Shown here: in pieces, positions 12,551-25,830 of the stretch
Position numbering within the stretch: position 1 is the stretch's first letter
How the letters are laid out: each line of letters opens with the position of its first letter
Origin: Acheta domesticus
Taxonomy: Eukaryota > Arthropoda > Insecta > Orthoptera > Gryllidae
DNA length: 64,000 bases
NCBI GenBank assembly: GCA_031308135.1
Contig: JAHLJT010009419.1
Location: forward strand, 68,624,550-68,688,549
Direction: 5' to 3'
Position numbers and translations under genes: made by a program
The notes under the pieces: generated by a model
What the model was told of the DNA's origin: nothing
Seen by the model: the letters and a program-made list of their open reading frames with translations, nothing else
Databases searched by the model: none

Positions 12551-13079
12551 CTCTAAACGGCATCCAAATGAAGATAAATGAAAATAAATCCAATCCAAAA
12601 TCCATCCAAATGAAAATAAATTAAGAATGACATATTTAGAGTTCAATTTCGTGCAAGGCATAGAATGTAAAGTTTTGCCATCTTTGTTCGTCATAACTAA
12701 CTTTCACTTTTCGTGCTGTCGTACACAATATTTTATATTATTTGAAATCGTAAATGTACACTTTCTTTCCAACATATGAAAGTATCTTAATACATTCTCT
12801 GACTACCTATTTTACAGCGGTGCTAAAGCTTTCTTCTTACAACGTTCCCTGGAACCTTCATCCTCAACCACGGAATAAATTTATCATGCCTCTACCACGG
12901 TGAACAGGCTCTCAGGAACGACGACGTGTACAAGCAATTTTCCCGCGGCCCTAAAAATACTACACCTCCAGAGTAGTAGACGATTTTATCAATGAACCGT
13001 TTCCGAATTTTTTAAAGTAAAACCTCGTCCAAATATAAACACGCAACTTGTTGCCACTATTTCTCATTCAGCCCTGCTC

Positions 13080-13310
13080 TTAATGCGAACCGCGTCCCAC
13101 CTCGACGCCCGTGCCTCAGCACGCAACGAAGTTTTCGCTCATTCTAGGCGCCGCCCGCCCCCTCCCACCCCTCCCGCCCCCTGGAAAGAGGGTGGGCCCT
13201 GCCGAGAGCTCGGGAACTTCTCGGAGCGTCAATGGAGGACTTCGACTCCGCGTTTCGCCTTTTCGCAAATTCGCGTAATAGAATTTTCGCCTCGGCGAGT
13301 TCGCTAGAAA
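13080..13310. other. GC-rich island
   Basis: A compact CpG-bearing segment with a short open frame (13083-13307, +) lacking a recognisable domain. Confidence 0.35.
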
Positions 13311-13883
13311 TAAGTTAGGATGGAAGGCACAATTCTTCGTCTGTACCTTCCCTTCCTCCTACGCACTGAATTTTGTGAATGTAGAATAAAGTAAGATGCT
13401 GTGCTGACTGAAGATTTTGAGTAACGAGTAAAAGGAAATGAGTTTGCTTTAAATCTCAGTGAGCCATCTGTTAAGAATTACTGAACATGTTTTAATTGAT
13501 TTATAATTGATAAGCTTGTTCATTTATGAATTCATTCAAAATTCTCATTTCTATTGTGAGAATAAGTAACAGTAGTTTTTGATACTCAAAATCCTTCTAT
13601 TTGAGTATGTTTCCCAAAATATACGAATTTTCATTGCAAAATTAAAACTATGATTCGAAAATGCTGATATCTGAAGTGCTAAGTATTCAATAAACTTTAT
13701 TGTTATTTGAATCAAAAATAAAAATCACATGGATGTGTAACGTGGTGATAAAAATTTACTTTCCTCATGCTGTTTTTATTTTGTAATAGTACAATGAACG
13801 CGTGTCTGATGCATCATTAGTTAATAAAACTTTTATTCTGCGATTCAGGCGGGCAAATATCTTATTTCTAGCACAGGGAATAC

Positions 13884-13931
13884 AAAAAGTAATTTTTCCT
13901 TCATGATACATGAAAGGAAAATTACTTTTTT
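13884..13931. repeat. inverted repeat / hairpin
   Basis: Arms of about 21 nt around the centre CATG-ATA-CATG: left AAAAAGTAATTTTTCCTTCA, right TGAAAGGAAAATTACTTTTT. There are only two small offsets (one extra base on each side) and a 3-nt loop. Confidence 0.8.
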
Positions 13932-14289
13932 TTATAGTAAATCACCTATGTAATACATGTCAGTACTGCAAAAATTTATAGATGCTTACTTATGTATGAT
14001 TTACTTCTTGTACTTGTAAAAATCGCACACCTATTATAGAACATTTTTTCATTCTGTTGAAAATGAATGTTGCCAAGCTTATGTTTGACAGCATTTTCCC
14101 CCTTTGTGAACAAGAAAAATACGTTCTGAACAAGGAACATGTAAAATCTTGTTCACGTCACATTTCCGTCATACTCGCTCATGGATATTGCGTTACATTT
14201 TATCATCGTCAACACGAAATATGGTTGGTGCTCTCTTTCGTATAATCAGCCTATTGATACGGAAATAGCACGCGCATGTATACAAAGTC

Positions 14290-15320
14290 TCTATTGTGCG
14301 AGGTCATTTCCATCGCGAGAGCGGATGGCGCTGTCCCTTCCTGAATCGCCCATGCACGTCGCACCCACGTCACCCCCTCTCCGCGGGTGAAGCCGGCGAG
14401 GCGACTGCGCAGCGCGGGGCACGGGCGCGCGCACTGCCCTCGCGGCAATCCCTCTTATTCGCAGTGACAAGTGCGTCCGGCCGTCGGTGACAGCACGAGG
14501 CGCCGGCCCCACCCTCCTCCCGTCTCCGTAGCCGTGGTCACCCTCCCGTCGCCACCTCATCGTTGCCACTCTCCCTCCTTCCAACATTCCCGCCACCTCC
14601 TCCCTTCCCGCCTCCTCCTTCCCAGCCACTCACACTCCCTGCCACTCTCTCCCCGCCACACGTCCTCCCCACTACCCACGTCCTCCGCCACTACATCTCT
14701 TCATCTCCACTCCCCCTGAATTCCGTCTTTCCCCATCTCTTCTCTCTCAACGGCTCTCTCCCAACACCTTCCGCACCATCCCTACATCCCCTAAGCTCTC
14801 CTTTCCCCACTATCAAAGCCTCCCAACACGCCACTTCACCCTACCCCCAACTCACGCACCTCACAACCTCCACCCAATCTCACATTTCATTGCCATGTCC
14901 TTCGCAATTACCTCCCTCTCCAGCCACACCTTCTCCCAGCATGCAATCCAAAACGCAACACCTCTTCTCCGCCACCTCACTCCGTCTCCATTCCGTCCTC
15001 CTTTGCGTTCCCTGTGTCATCGCGTCTCTCTACCGCCCTCTCTGACATGCGACACTAATTCCAAAGATACCTTCCCCTTCGCTGCATCCACTACTAATCT
15101 TCCCTTGCGCACCTCACCACCTCTACCCGCCCCTCTACGAGCACTCGCTGCATCACATTGTGTCCGCCGCTCTCCCCTCCGCCGCGGCCGTGTCTCCTCT
15201 GCGCGCGCTTGGTGAGTGACGTGAGGATTGTCGCCGCCTCCCCCGCCCTCCCCTCCCTCCCCTCGGCGCGCGGGGTGCGTGGGAGGTGCCGGCGGGGCGC
15301 GACAGCCCGGGTTCGATGCA
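14290..15320. other. GC-rich island containing a polypyrimidine stretch
   Basis: CpG-rich flanks (14290-14500 and 15150-15320) surround about 550 bp of nearly pure C/T on the + strand (14505-15060) with motifs such as CCGCCAC and CTCCC. Long open frames here have Pro/Ser/Leu/His-rich translations and result from the lack of purines. Confidence 0.5.
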
Positions 15321-15593
15321 AATGAGGCTTATGCTACGCGACCGGCGTGGTCGGCCAAGGCACCAGCCGGGCACATTCCGCAGGCAAGGCGTTGAGAGAA
15401 TCATGATCAATGAAGGAAATGGCTCGAGTACATTTGGCATCACTCTTTACTGATGAAAGACTATTAAACCTAGGAATTAAAATATTTATGATTCAAAACT
15501 CAATTATCATTCTGAATTTCATACCTTTATCTTTAATAATTTGTATCTAAGTATATATCTGATTGTAAATTCTTGAATTTCTATTTATTAAGT

Positions 15594-15720
15594 CAGGGCT
15601 GCCCAAATGGACAACTCACTTGGCGAGTCCTGGGTTTATCTGCTGGATTAAGGCACCTAGGGTGAAGTGGAGGCAAAAGGTGGCGCAGTAAAGGACCACT
15701 CCGAGCCTATTGTAAATTCG
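15594..15720. mobile_element. possible truncated hAT element (left end only)
   Basis: CAGGGCTGCCCAAATGG resembles the terminal repeat of the MITE at 57.6-57.9 kb (CAGGGCTTTCCAAATGG). No matching right end or 8-bp duplication was found. Confidence 0.4.
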
Positions 15721-16789
15721 GTAACGAACCAAATTACTTCCCTTACTGTTCAACATTGATATCTTTTATATGTGAGTAATTATTACGCTGATAATGAGTT
15801 ATGTGGTAAGCTGTTTTTTTAATGAAATGTATTAGTGATATATTTAGATGAAAATACACAGTTATTGCGAGCCTAATAAGTAATACTCTATCATAAAAGA
15901 GCAAATACACCAGTTTATTCCTCAATTAACTGGTCATCGTCTGTGGCAAAATTTAACACCTCACCTCAAAAGTCAGAAAATGAGCAAAAAAACGACAAAA
16001 AAGAGGTTAGATGGTTTAACTGGTTTGATTAATGTTGCTGATGTGTTTATAATAAATGGTTTAATTAAACTATCTTAAATAAAAGGTCAAATAATAAACT
16101 ATTAATAGATATACAATCAACGTTAACTTATGTATTCCCTTAAGAAATTAAATCTGCAAGATAGTATTTTAGAACAAAGAATGTGACGATATCTCTACTA
16201 CAATACAAAGAACGAACATTGCATGACACTTTCGGCCAAAGGATCGGTCTGTATTCTTGCCTGCGAGCGCAAATGCTCTTCCACAAAGCAAGCTCGTCAC
16301 GCCGTCCCGGGCCCTCATCACACACGCCCGTCGCACAGACAAAATTTCTGCGCTGTTGGTATGCATACAGTTCAGACGCCATGCATCACGAAGCGCTTTC
16401 ACGTCCTGTATCGCATCAGAAAAGCAGAGATTCAGCGCTTCTCTTTTTTCCGTAAGCTGGCCGGAGTTTTCCAATTTGCAGCTCTCATGAGTCTCTGATT
16501 GCAAGTCGAAGTGGAAAGACTTTCATATCGCGCACTCACTGTCGATTTTTGACGGGTAAACTTACATCTAGAATATTTTAGAAATTATTTATGTACTTTT
16601 ATTTATTTATTGGAGTTTATAACCCCTTTAACTGGCAAGGTCATTGAGGTCCATTAGTGACGGTCTAATGAGTTCATGATAGGGATAATGATTATGTGTT
16701 GAATGATGATGTAGAAATGATGGAGAGAGATGTGGGAAACGGAAGAAAAACGGAAAATCCCTGCCGGATACTCGCTTTATTCTCCACGA

Positions 16790-16930
16790 ATGTCGTATGG
16801 ACAGGCTAGGGATCGAACCGAGTCACAGTGCTGGAACCCCGTACCCCCGCTACCCGTGGGTTGCTCCCTTGCAGCATCCTGACCCAGCGCTCACCGGCTG
16901 GCTACCGGTGTGGTCCACAGCTTTGTCCAG
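16790..16930 (-). repeat. weak tRNA-like segment
   Basis: The - strand reads a B-box-like GGTTCGATCCC and, farther upstream, GCCGGTGAGCGCTGGGT, which could be an A box, but the spacing is long. It may be the remnant of a SINE head. Confidence 0.3.
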
Positions 16931-17099
16931 TCAGCTCGAAGGGAGAGCGGGCGGCCAGCTGAGTACTGAGACAGTGGCGGACACTAGCGAGATAGTTAGG
17001 TCGATGGTTCTATTGGGTACTTTTCGGTGGTTTCTCTGAACAGTACCAAGCGAATGCCCATGCTATCCCCAAGAAACGCGGCATGGATCGCGCGCGATC

Positions 17100-17370
17100 T
17101 TTCCTTCCTCTCCCTTGTCCTATCCTCTCCCCTTACTCATACACGATACTTACGTACACTGCTCACGCACGTCAGAATACTAGTCGGGAGCTTAGAGCTC
17201 GTCCCAGCTGGGCAGTAGCCCGCTGGATGAGATACTTGGAGGAGGGAGAAGGAGATGTATAGGTCGGAGCCGGATCTCATAGGCCAGCGGGGGAAGGAAT
17301 CATCGTAATCTCCTAGGATAAAAGTATTCATTTCACTAACGGAACTAATGACCACAGCAATTGACATGTC
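17100..17370 (+). repeat. Family S dispersed repeat
   Basis: Shares pieces with 57.2-57.45 kb (AGTCGGGAGCTTAGAGCTCG, CCCAGCTGG, GGATGAGATAC) and ends with ACGGAACTAATGACC. A fragment of the SINE-tail sequence GGAAGAACAGGCCTCATGA follows at about 17400-17418. Confidence 0.5.
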
Positions 17371-18734
17371 CCGAGACATCTGTGAATCAGTGGTCAAACG
17401 GAAGAACAGGCCTCATGACTGGAGTCTGATGGTAGTGATGACAAGAACTGCCGAGACAGTAACTTGGAGACTCGAGTTCGAACTTTCGATTCTGTGAAGT
17501 CCTTCTGCGGACATAAATGTTCTGTCATTGTCGTTCGTGTTTTCTTTCAGGCATTAATGGCCTAGTGATATTAACAGCTGAGGAAGTCGTATTCATGTTC
17601 CGTCTAATCGTTCGGGAGTGTTAATAGTACACGGTTTATTTTTGAAGTACCAAGATTTTTTTCACTTCCGTTTCGGAAAGCAAACAGGCGCATTGGGTTT
17701 TTCCTTTTTCTGTGCATATTTTGTTGCTTTTTATTAATCATAGGAACTGCCTAATATCTTCACAAATCCATCAATGGAATACTATCTCCCAAATATGTTA
17801 TAACTATTTAATTTTGTTTTTACTCATAGGTCTTTGGAGAATACAATCTTCGTTCAAATGAGAAATCCAAATTTCTCATTTAAAAATATAGATTTATTCT
17901 ATAAATAATAATAAAATACTGTAATAAATTCAAATACATTTGAAAATAGTAAACATTTTTAATATTTTATTATATACTAGGTTTATATATTTACCACAAT
18001 AAGCTACGAACATTGACTTCACTCGTTGAATGTAGTTTACGTTCATTATTATAATGTTTATATTCATATTTTTTGAAATACTTGTACTTTTTAATTCTCT
18101 CTTTCAGTAAACACCCGTCCACGATAGTTAAGTTTATATATATACGATTCCATCATCGATCTTATAGCAGATCTTAAAAATGCGTAATTTTATAAGTAGA
18201 AAAGAATATCAAAATTATTAGCAAATGAAGTAATGATTTTAATACGATCTTTGATATTAAATGCATACTTTTTGTCAGAACGATTTATCTTACGATCAGA
18301 TGTTTTATTATTTTGTTTTATGTTTTCTGATTGCAAACCTGACTGTGGAAAATAACGCTTAGTGAAAAAAAGACACAGTAGTCTACGTATGAACAAAAAC
18401 ATGCCAATTATACTGTGCATATATTAAGATCGTTTTATTCAAGTAGTGTGTAAATCTACCGGTAATAAGCTTTGTTATCGCAGAATACTTCCTCTAAAGC
18501 ACCCCATGTGCTAAGAAAGTGCGTTACGCGAAAGGGGCTACCAAAACCAAGTGGCGTTCCTTTCCCTCGCCATCTGAACGCCAGATGGTAATGTGCATTG
18601 CACCCTCCGGAGGGATTGCCTTGCATCAGCGTAATTGCCTTTCTTGTGTGTGTGTTTTTGTTTGTGAGTGTGTGCCGCTCTTGCGCATTCCATTGCGAGG
18701 TGAATGTTGTCCTAAAGCGGCGCTCTCGTTTCAG

Positions 18735-18783
18735 GCACAAAGGCTTCCTCAAGGACTGTCCAAACGGGCTCCTAACCGAGCAG
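18735..18783 (+). CDS. Frq: frequenin (NCS-1) internal coding exon, residues 30-46
   Basis: A 49-nt exon between a pyrimidine-rich acceptor (CTCGTTTCAG) and a GTGAGT donor. Its first base completes a Trp codon (phase 2). The next 16 codons read HKGFLKDCPNGLLTEQ and end in phase 0. This matches the insect frequenin segment after the RQW motif: the end of helix E of EF-hand 1 and most of its loop, with the Cys-Pro pair that makes EF-1 unable to bind calcium in this family. Frequenin is a myristoylated calcium sensor at membranes and synapses that regulates PI4-kinase, neurotransmitter release and the Ric8a guanine exchange factor; this is family knowledge, not visible here. The next exon lies 15.7 kb downstream and continues the protein without a missing residue. 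The preceding exon (residues 1-30) was not found and is probably upstream of the window. Confidence 0.95.
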
Positions 18784-20282
18784 GTGAGTGTACGCATGCG
18801 CAACTTAAGTAGACACTTTTGTTTCATTGTGAAGGAATTTATTTGCTCATCTTCACCAAAAGTATGGAAATGTAAGTGATATCAGTATCAGGTTTAAGTC
18901 TTCTCACTCAAAAAATATATTTTATAATAACAGTAACAATTTTAAAATTAATTATTAGAAAATAATAAAAATGCCTATCTCATCGTAATAAAAACTGTTG
19001 CATATGTATTGTTACTAGCAGAAAACTTCCTTATTTATGATGACAGATTTCAATAGATATATTCACTCCATGATCTATTCCGTGCCTTGAAAACAGAGAA
19101 CTAAGCTTAGCTAGAATATTCCAGAGCAAATAAGTTCTTGACTTTTGTAATATTTAAGCACGAAACTTTTGAGTTCTTGTTAGAATGTCAAAAGTTTTTC
19201 CTTTCACGAAAATTTTCTTTCGTTAACTTTGCGTAGTACTAGAAGTTGATCAGTGTGATAGTATTTATCGATTGGTTTCTTCAACAACTCATTTTATCAA
19301 ATATTTAAATACCACGTAGTAACACATAGCCTTGTATTAACTTGCGTAGAACTTTGCTATTGTTTACATTTGCCGCAGCCACAGCATTGCCCAACTATTT
19401 GAACACTCCCGCTCTCACTTACACTCATTCATCAAGGGTTTTAGAATGTGGAGAACAATTTCAGACTCGGAACCTTACACAAAAGTTAAAATTTATTAAG
19501 AGAGGAGTTGAGATTTATTTAACAAAGCGCTGGGTCCCGGATCTTTGCCGGATCTCATTTGCGCGGGAACGCTGCCTGCAGGGGTTGTCGTAATTTATTA
19601 AACAGTCGACTAGAGAGAAGCGCAAGGAAGATGGCGTCCGAGGAGTTGAGCGTCCCAAATTAAGGATGGTACCAGCAAGAAATTGGTGACTTTGACACTT
19701 CAACGTGAATGGTTCTTCATTGTCGGTAATACAATTGTAGATTTAGTAAGTTTTAAAATGTAAAAAAGTTTAATTTATTTAAGATGTTATAAATTAACAT
19801 CTTTATTTAAGAAAAAATTAGATTACAAGCAAAACTTGCAATATATCATAAAGTTCTGATCTTAATTAAAATGTAAGATATAAATACGTCTCCTTAGTCC
19901 CAACCGTATATTTTTCTTTGCTCAACCTTTATTGTATTTCATCAGTAAATATACTTTTGGGATTCCGAATTGATACTTACTTTAGGGTCTGGAAACACTG
20001 TGTACAGGATGTCTTCAGTGTACGAATTCCAAAGAGATCTATCTCAGAATTTCACTCAAATGGTGAATTAGAGACCATTGTGTTTAACTACCTTGATAAC
20101 TCTAAAAAAATATGTTGAATAAGCTACCAATAGTTGGTACTGTTTATTAAATCTTACAGAGATGGTGGCTTCAGAGATGGATGAGGTATTATTTGAAAGT
20201 CGATAAATCTGCAAATTGGGATCGTACTTTCTAGAACCAGCCAGCAAGAGAGCAGTTGATTTGATTCTATGTTAGTTCAGGG

Positions 20283-20377
20283 GGAAGTGTGGTCAGGCGG
20301 AAGAGCAGGCTAAATGACCTGAGCCTCGCCACCAATAAAAACTATTTATTTATTTATTTATTTATTTATTTTATTTA
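20283..20377 (+). mobile_element. SINE 3' tail, 5'-truncated
   Basis: GTGTGGTCAGGCGGAAGAGC and CTGAGCCTCGCCACC match the reverse complement of 62.05-62.11 kb. It ends in a (TTTA)n tract (20343-20377), a typical tail for such SINEs. Confidence 0.65.
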
Positions 20378-20660
20378 GTTCAACATGTGTTTCGGTTTTG
20401 TGTGAAAAGAGGTTGTAGGTAATTCGCATTGCAGTCGAGTATGATGGGTTGCAGCGCAGTAGCGCCGGTGGAGCAAGTGAAACTAGCGGCGCGCGGTGAG
20501 GCCGGGTGAAGTAAGGCAAGGTGCGGGAGGGAAGTCGGCGGGCAGGGGCAGACCGGTGGCGGAGGGAATGACTGGGATTTTTAACAAATTATTTCCACTT
20601 CACATTAACATTGAAATCGTTTCTTTTCCTAATAGATTTTCCCCCAGTTAGTGATAAAAT

Positions 20661-20661
<1 letters not shown>

Positions 20662-20697
<36 letters not shown>
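20662..20697. repeat. (TAA)n microsatellite
   Basis: About twelve uninterrupted TAA units followed by imperfect ones. Confidence 0.95.
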
Positions 20698-20700
<3 letters not shown>

Positions 20701-21484
20701 TAATATACACCCGGTCAAAGCCTGATTACATACCTGAAGCTATGTGTGTATGTTTCCTCCCATTTCATTACACAGATCTACCTTGGCGTGTTTCTCTGCC
20801 TACTTTTACGAGAATATTTCATTTAATGTGACTGTTCCACTCTTGAAATTAAAATCAATAGTGTTTAACTATACATACAAAAAGCCCCAATAAGGGCAGT
20901 GTATCTCAAGAAGTTTATCGCTTTTTCTATCCGATTTTTCTTACCGCTTCTCCTTCTTGGTCAATCATCAACTATGTCTCATCTATCTTATAAGACGGTA
21001 TACATCGATCGCTATGTCAATGTCCAATAAACCGCGTATGTACTGTAACATAACCTCTTTGATTTTAACATAGCTTTCAGTTATTTTCAATATTTGGAGC
21101 ATTTTGCAACTCTGTTGAACGTAATTTCATTCGTGGAATAGTTCTATTAAATACCACTCGTGCGTTAGAAATTCTCTGATAAATCTCCTCCGCGTTTCGC
21201 GAGTTGGGGATTTATCGACAATTTCCAAAGCACTTGTGGTACTTATGATAATCCATACATTTGATATCTGAACTGATTAAAACTATTGTTTTTGATCTTC
21301 ATCAACGTAAAATTTGTTTTAGAGCGATGGAAAAATGGAAAATGTGCGGTTCAAAAATATCTCAGCAATGTCTTCATTTCTGTGATTCTTTAGTCAGATA
21401 ATATGAATTGGTTCTTTTCAAAGTTCCGTGCTGCATTTTGCCAACGTTGACGAAACCCACAGATACTACATTACAGTCGTCATT

Positions 21485-21870
21485 CCGCTCGGTTAATATG
21501 ACGCCAGCCCACACAACAGTAAGCGCATTCCTGCGCGCACACGGCAATGCCTGGCGCGCGCCGGGGCGTGAGCGCGCGTGAACCTCGCAACCCGCTCAGA
21601 AACCCCGTCCCACGCCATTAGGACACGCGGACATTCGCTCCGCCGTCGCGGCCACTGCGTCCGTTGTGTTGGCTTCAGTGAAAGCAGCAGCGGCGGCGGC
21701 GGTGGTAGCCATGGAAGTGGCCGGCGAGAATGGCGCTCGACCGGCGGTGCCAGCGATTCCCACTTTGCGTCCGTCCGCATCTCATCCCCCATTCGTTCCA
21801 CCCCCTCCACTCTCACCCTCTCGCTTCAGCCTTCCTCAGCTTTTCTGCGACGCTTAACTGCCTCCGCAAA
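21485..21870. other. GC-rich island
   Basis: CpG-rich with a GGC triplet run near 21688-21702. Short open frames occur in all orientations with no recognisable product. Candidate regulatory island only. Confidence 0.4.
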
Positions 21871-24800
21871 TGGAGTCGGTGTACAGATACGCTCCGCGCA
21901 TGCAAAACGAAGAATAAAGACCTCCTGTACGTGCATATTTCACGGATATAAAATGTCTTTGCCTTTTTTTCGAAAAAAAAAAGTCCCAGGATCGCCAACC
22001 ATATCGCAGGAATTCATATAAACCCGCGCACCCGGGCCTTCATAAATCCTGCTCTATCTTCCTCTATGAGCTTGCCAGCTCCCCCTGCTCGTCGCACAAA
22101 AGGCTGTTGCTGGAGCCGAGAGCGCGGAACGAATCTTGCTCGTTAAGTGCTGAGCACTCGTAAACTTCGTAGTATGACGTAGGTAATCGTGACGCACGCG
22201 TGTCCATTGGGACGGCGCCGTGCCGGGACATGGCGTGCCAACGTGCCTTTTCCTGCAGCTGCGTGAGGAGTCGTGCCAACAAGTGTTCAATGAGCGAATT
22301 GCTGTAAGAGATAACAGGGGTGCGGGAAAATTCGTAGCAGGGAAGTCCCCGAGGCAGTTTAACTGTTAGGGGCACGGTTAACGTTTTAATTAAATTTTCT
22401 AGAGCTACGATTCCATGCGCTCATATTGGGCAGGGAACGAATTCTTATATCATTTTCTTTCCTGTCAGATTACCCGCGGACCAACTTTTTGTTTCAATGA
22501 ACGACGGACTTGGAATGATTTTATAAAATACATTGATAATTAAGGAAACCGAATAACTTTAGAGTACTTATTGCGTTAAAAATGATAATACAACGAAACA
22601 AACGTTGATAAAAACATTAGGATCATTAAATTTTTTATTTGTTCCATTCCATAAATAGGTAAAATATTAATCAAAATAGTCACGCACGTACGCTTGTTAA
22701 CATTCTGAACGGCGTGCTTTATTTCTTGAAATCATTCAACTGGAAAATAATTTAAGACCCAAGAAATGGCTACTCGAGGGATCTTAAGAGGAAAGCAACG
22801 GTTGAATCGCATGATTGTCGGAGCGTAACGTAGAGTCAAGATACCCATACACATTCGGGATTCGTGAGAATTTTAGTCGTACGGGTTTGCATGTCCCATG
22901 TTTAACAATATTCCGAAGGTGCTCAAGAGGACCAGTTTGTCCCGTGTGAATTTGCAAGTCACGTGTTCTGGCATGGTGCATTTTCTTGCTTGAAAGCGTC
23001 TATTGCTCACCTCTTTACAGGCGAGGGTGCCTTACTACCTATACTTCAAGGTTTAATAAACTTTAACCTGGGCGTGTTTTTGCGTATAGACATACGTTAT
23101 AAAGCAAACACAAACTCATACCAGGAAAATAAGGAGCAGATGGATTTCGTTCACAACATGGTTTTCACGCGTCGGATTGTGGCCTCCAAAGCTAAAGTTT
23201 CTATACACGGGTAAATTAGAACTTCCAAATGGAAATATAACTTTCTGAGAATAATTTCTAATTCCCAAACATTCGTAAATGAGTTTGGATTAAGTTAACA
23301 TATTTGCTATGATAAAGAGAAAATTAGATAATGAATACCTACTTGCCCGGACCTCGATGTAACGTCAGACGGGAGTGAGAGTTGACTGGAAACGATGACA
23401 AAACAGTTTCTTCCCTTGAAAATTGCCAATAGATAGCAATTATTTACACTGCATACGAAACTCTACTTTTGTGGAAAGCTGTCAACTTGTTTTTCTTCTT
23501 TTCTTCAAGGATTAAGCTCTGATGAACATGTTTCGGAGACTCCTTTTATTTGTTTTCCATGGTATTTTCTTCCCTCTGATCTGTAATTCAATTCAAAATC
23601 CGGCAGCATACTTCACGACGTTATTTGAAGATGTTCACAACACTTTTGTTCGTTTCTTCTAATTTATACCAATGGTTCAACTTTCAATTCCTGTCATATC
23701 CGTGTTAATTTTCTAAACTAAAACTGTATGACCAAGAGTGCTCCTCGTGAACTTCATTTCTGCCAATTGGAATCTGGATTTGTTCTCCCGTGTTTCTTTC
23801 CTTGTTTTATTTTTTAAGTACCTGCGAATTGTACCACAGATACCTCTAAATATTTCTATTAGGTTTTTCATCTAAATCAATATTCTTTTCACAACGTACT
23901 TAACAACCTAAGTATTTGAAATGAAAATTGTCATGATAATTTCGGCTATTATGTTTTTTCATAAAATGTTCCAAACCCAATAAATTGAATTTATAGTACG
24001 AGTACAAAGTGAGAAGTGCCTGAACTAAAAAGTCACTCCCTTTACGATGATTTATCGGGCCGAAGTTTTCTATCTTTTTAGTTTCCTTTGTTTTCTTAGA
24101 TTTTTTAATCCGAATTGTCGGTAAAATGCACTGTTTCCCGAAAGAAAACTAATTTGTAGTGTTTCAACTTCTTGCTGACAAGGAGTAAAAAAGGCTCCAA
24201 CTCAATCTAGCATAACCACATCCTCCGTGACTTTCCTTTATGTGTTCATTCTCTCCAACAACTTTTACTAAGTTCCCCTTAAATTCTTCTTGTTAGTAAC
24301 TTTCCCCCAAGCTTCTTGTAAACTAATACTCCAACAGACGTTTGACAATTTAAAGAAGATGGTAGGTGAAGAAGATGATCTAATTACTTAACTTATTAGT
24401 ATTCTTAGAGAAAACTTAACTTATTAGTATTCGAGCCTTCACCGGAAGACTTATACGCGACTTATCGTATTTGCGAACATCTTGAACAAATTTCCTCAAA
24501 AAAATGTTTCAATGAAATTACAATTCACTGAACAATAAAATTGGAAAAATATATCTGGTCTAATGAATATCGTATCTAATTTGTTGACATCAATACACAC
24601 CAAATTCATTAGCTTTGGTGCATAACGTGAATAGGAATTTTCAACTCAGTTGAACGTGTAATATTTCAGTTAAGAGCAATAGTTGTTATTTCAATTATTT
24701 CTTATTCACGACATTTATATTCATCTTAACCACCTCACACCTCAGCGAGTACGGCTGTGATGTTATTAATCTATAATCGCCACTGCCAGCCCCATTCGCT

Positions 24801-25489
24801 CACTAAGATTTAGACGCCGAACATGACGGCCAAACTAGGGCCAATCTGCCGCGGAATCCTGCTCTCGTTTTCTTGTAAACTTCATTGTTTTCAGTGTCAT
24901 TTTGGGAGGCCTTAGAGCCCAAACGGAACAAATTTGAAAGCTGAACTCGGTAGTGTATTGGTATATTTTGAATTTGTTCTGAAAACCGACGCAGATCTTT
25001 ATCAAATTATGGTATCATAAACAATATTTAGTAATTTAATTAAATAATCAAAATAGTTATTGCAAAACCGATTTTTTAAGAGACATGGAACATAAACATA
25101 GACCTAATCCTTACAGATGTAAACAATTGTTTTGTTTTAACAGTAGAATTTGTTTTTTATTAGGAACTATTTCAAATTAATAAACACGGTTTGGAATGTT
25201 CAAGAAAATGTACTAGATTTGAAATTCACACTGAGCAAAACATTTTTCGAATAGACTACACTACTTTAAATTCAATTTTACTTTACTTTAAAAGTTCAAA
25301 TCTGAGGATCAGTACTAAAAGGTCTAAAAAAATAGTGAGTCAGAGAATCCTGTAATTTAATTTATACTCAAAAGTATTACTTTAGGACCACTCCATACAC
25401 CAGAAAGTAGAAGACTGTACCACTGATCCAACACGCCTTTACCCCTAAAGGGGATCAGCCTCATTATCCGAAACAACCCTATCGCCATC

Positions 25490-25830
25490 CTCGTCTCGCG
25501 CCAGCGCGCTGTGGAGTTGCATGATTTAGCAATAAGGGGTAATCGCCGTAGGCTGTAAGCCCTCGCAAATAAACGAGCGTAACGAGACCTAAGCCGAGCG
25601 GATTCCGCGGCGCCCGGGGGAGGGAGTAGCCGGTTGGTGGAAGGCGGAGGAGGAGAAGGGAAGAGGGAGGGGGTATTCGCGCAACGTCCAAGGGGAAAGG
25701 TCGCTGGAGAAGGCCCGGGAGAGGCATCGGAGGAAAAGATAGGCCAGGTGCATTTACAGCAGGGTTACCCAAATCCCGCTCTCCGAGTTCCTGCTTTCAG
25801 AGCTGCGAGCAAACGAGTAGGTACGATTGG
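25490..25830. other. GC-rich island
   Basis: A mixed GC-rich and purine-rich block (GGAGGAGAAGGGAAGAGGGA) with no recognised gene. Confidence 0.35.

Larger units (their letters stand above)
1..18734 (+). other. upstream intron or 5' region of frequenin
   Basis: Non-coding as far as I can read it. It must contain intron on its right side, because the exon at 18735 begins inside a codon. It is AT-rich with isolated GC-rich islands and the repeats listed separately. Stretches where I see nothing beyond AT-rich sequence: 1-460, 2644-3380, 4620-5250, 6310-7120, 7850-8530, 10450-12110, 12560-13075, 13940-14280, 15720-16590 and 17450-18480. A first coding exon spelling the frequenin N-terminus through RQW was looked for by eye and not found, though untranslated first exons cannot be excluded. 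Confidence 0.7.

Noticed and set aside
14563..15045. 160-codon frame (+)
   Set aside because: Polypyrimidine low-complexity sequence, Pro/Ser/His-rich.
16196..16260. TCTCTACTACAATAC as a possible Helitron 5' end
   Set aside because: No matching 3' end with hairpin and CTRRT was found downstream at a reasonable distance, and no second copy.
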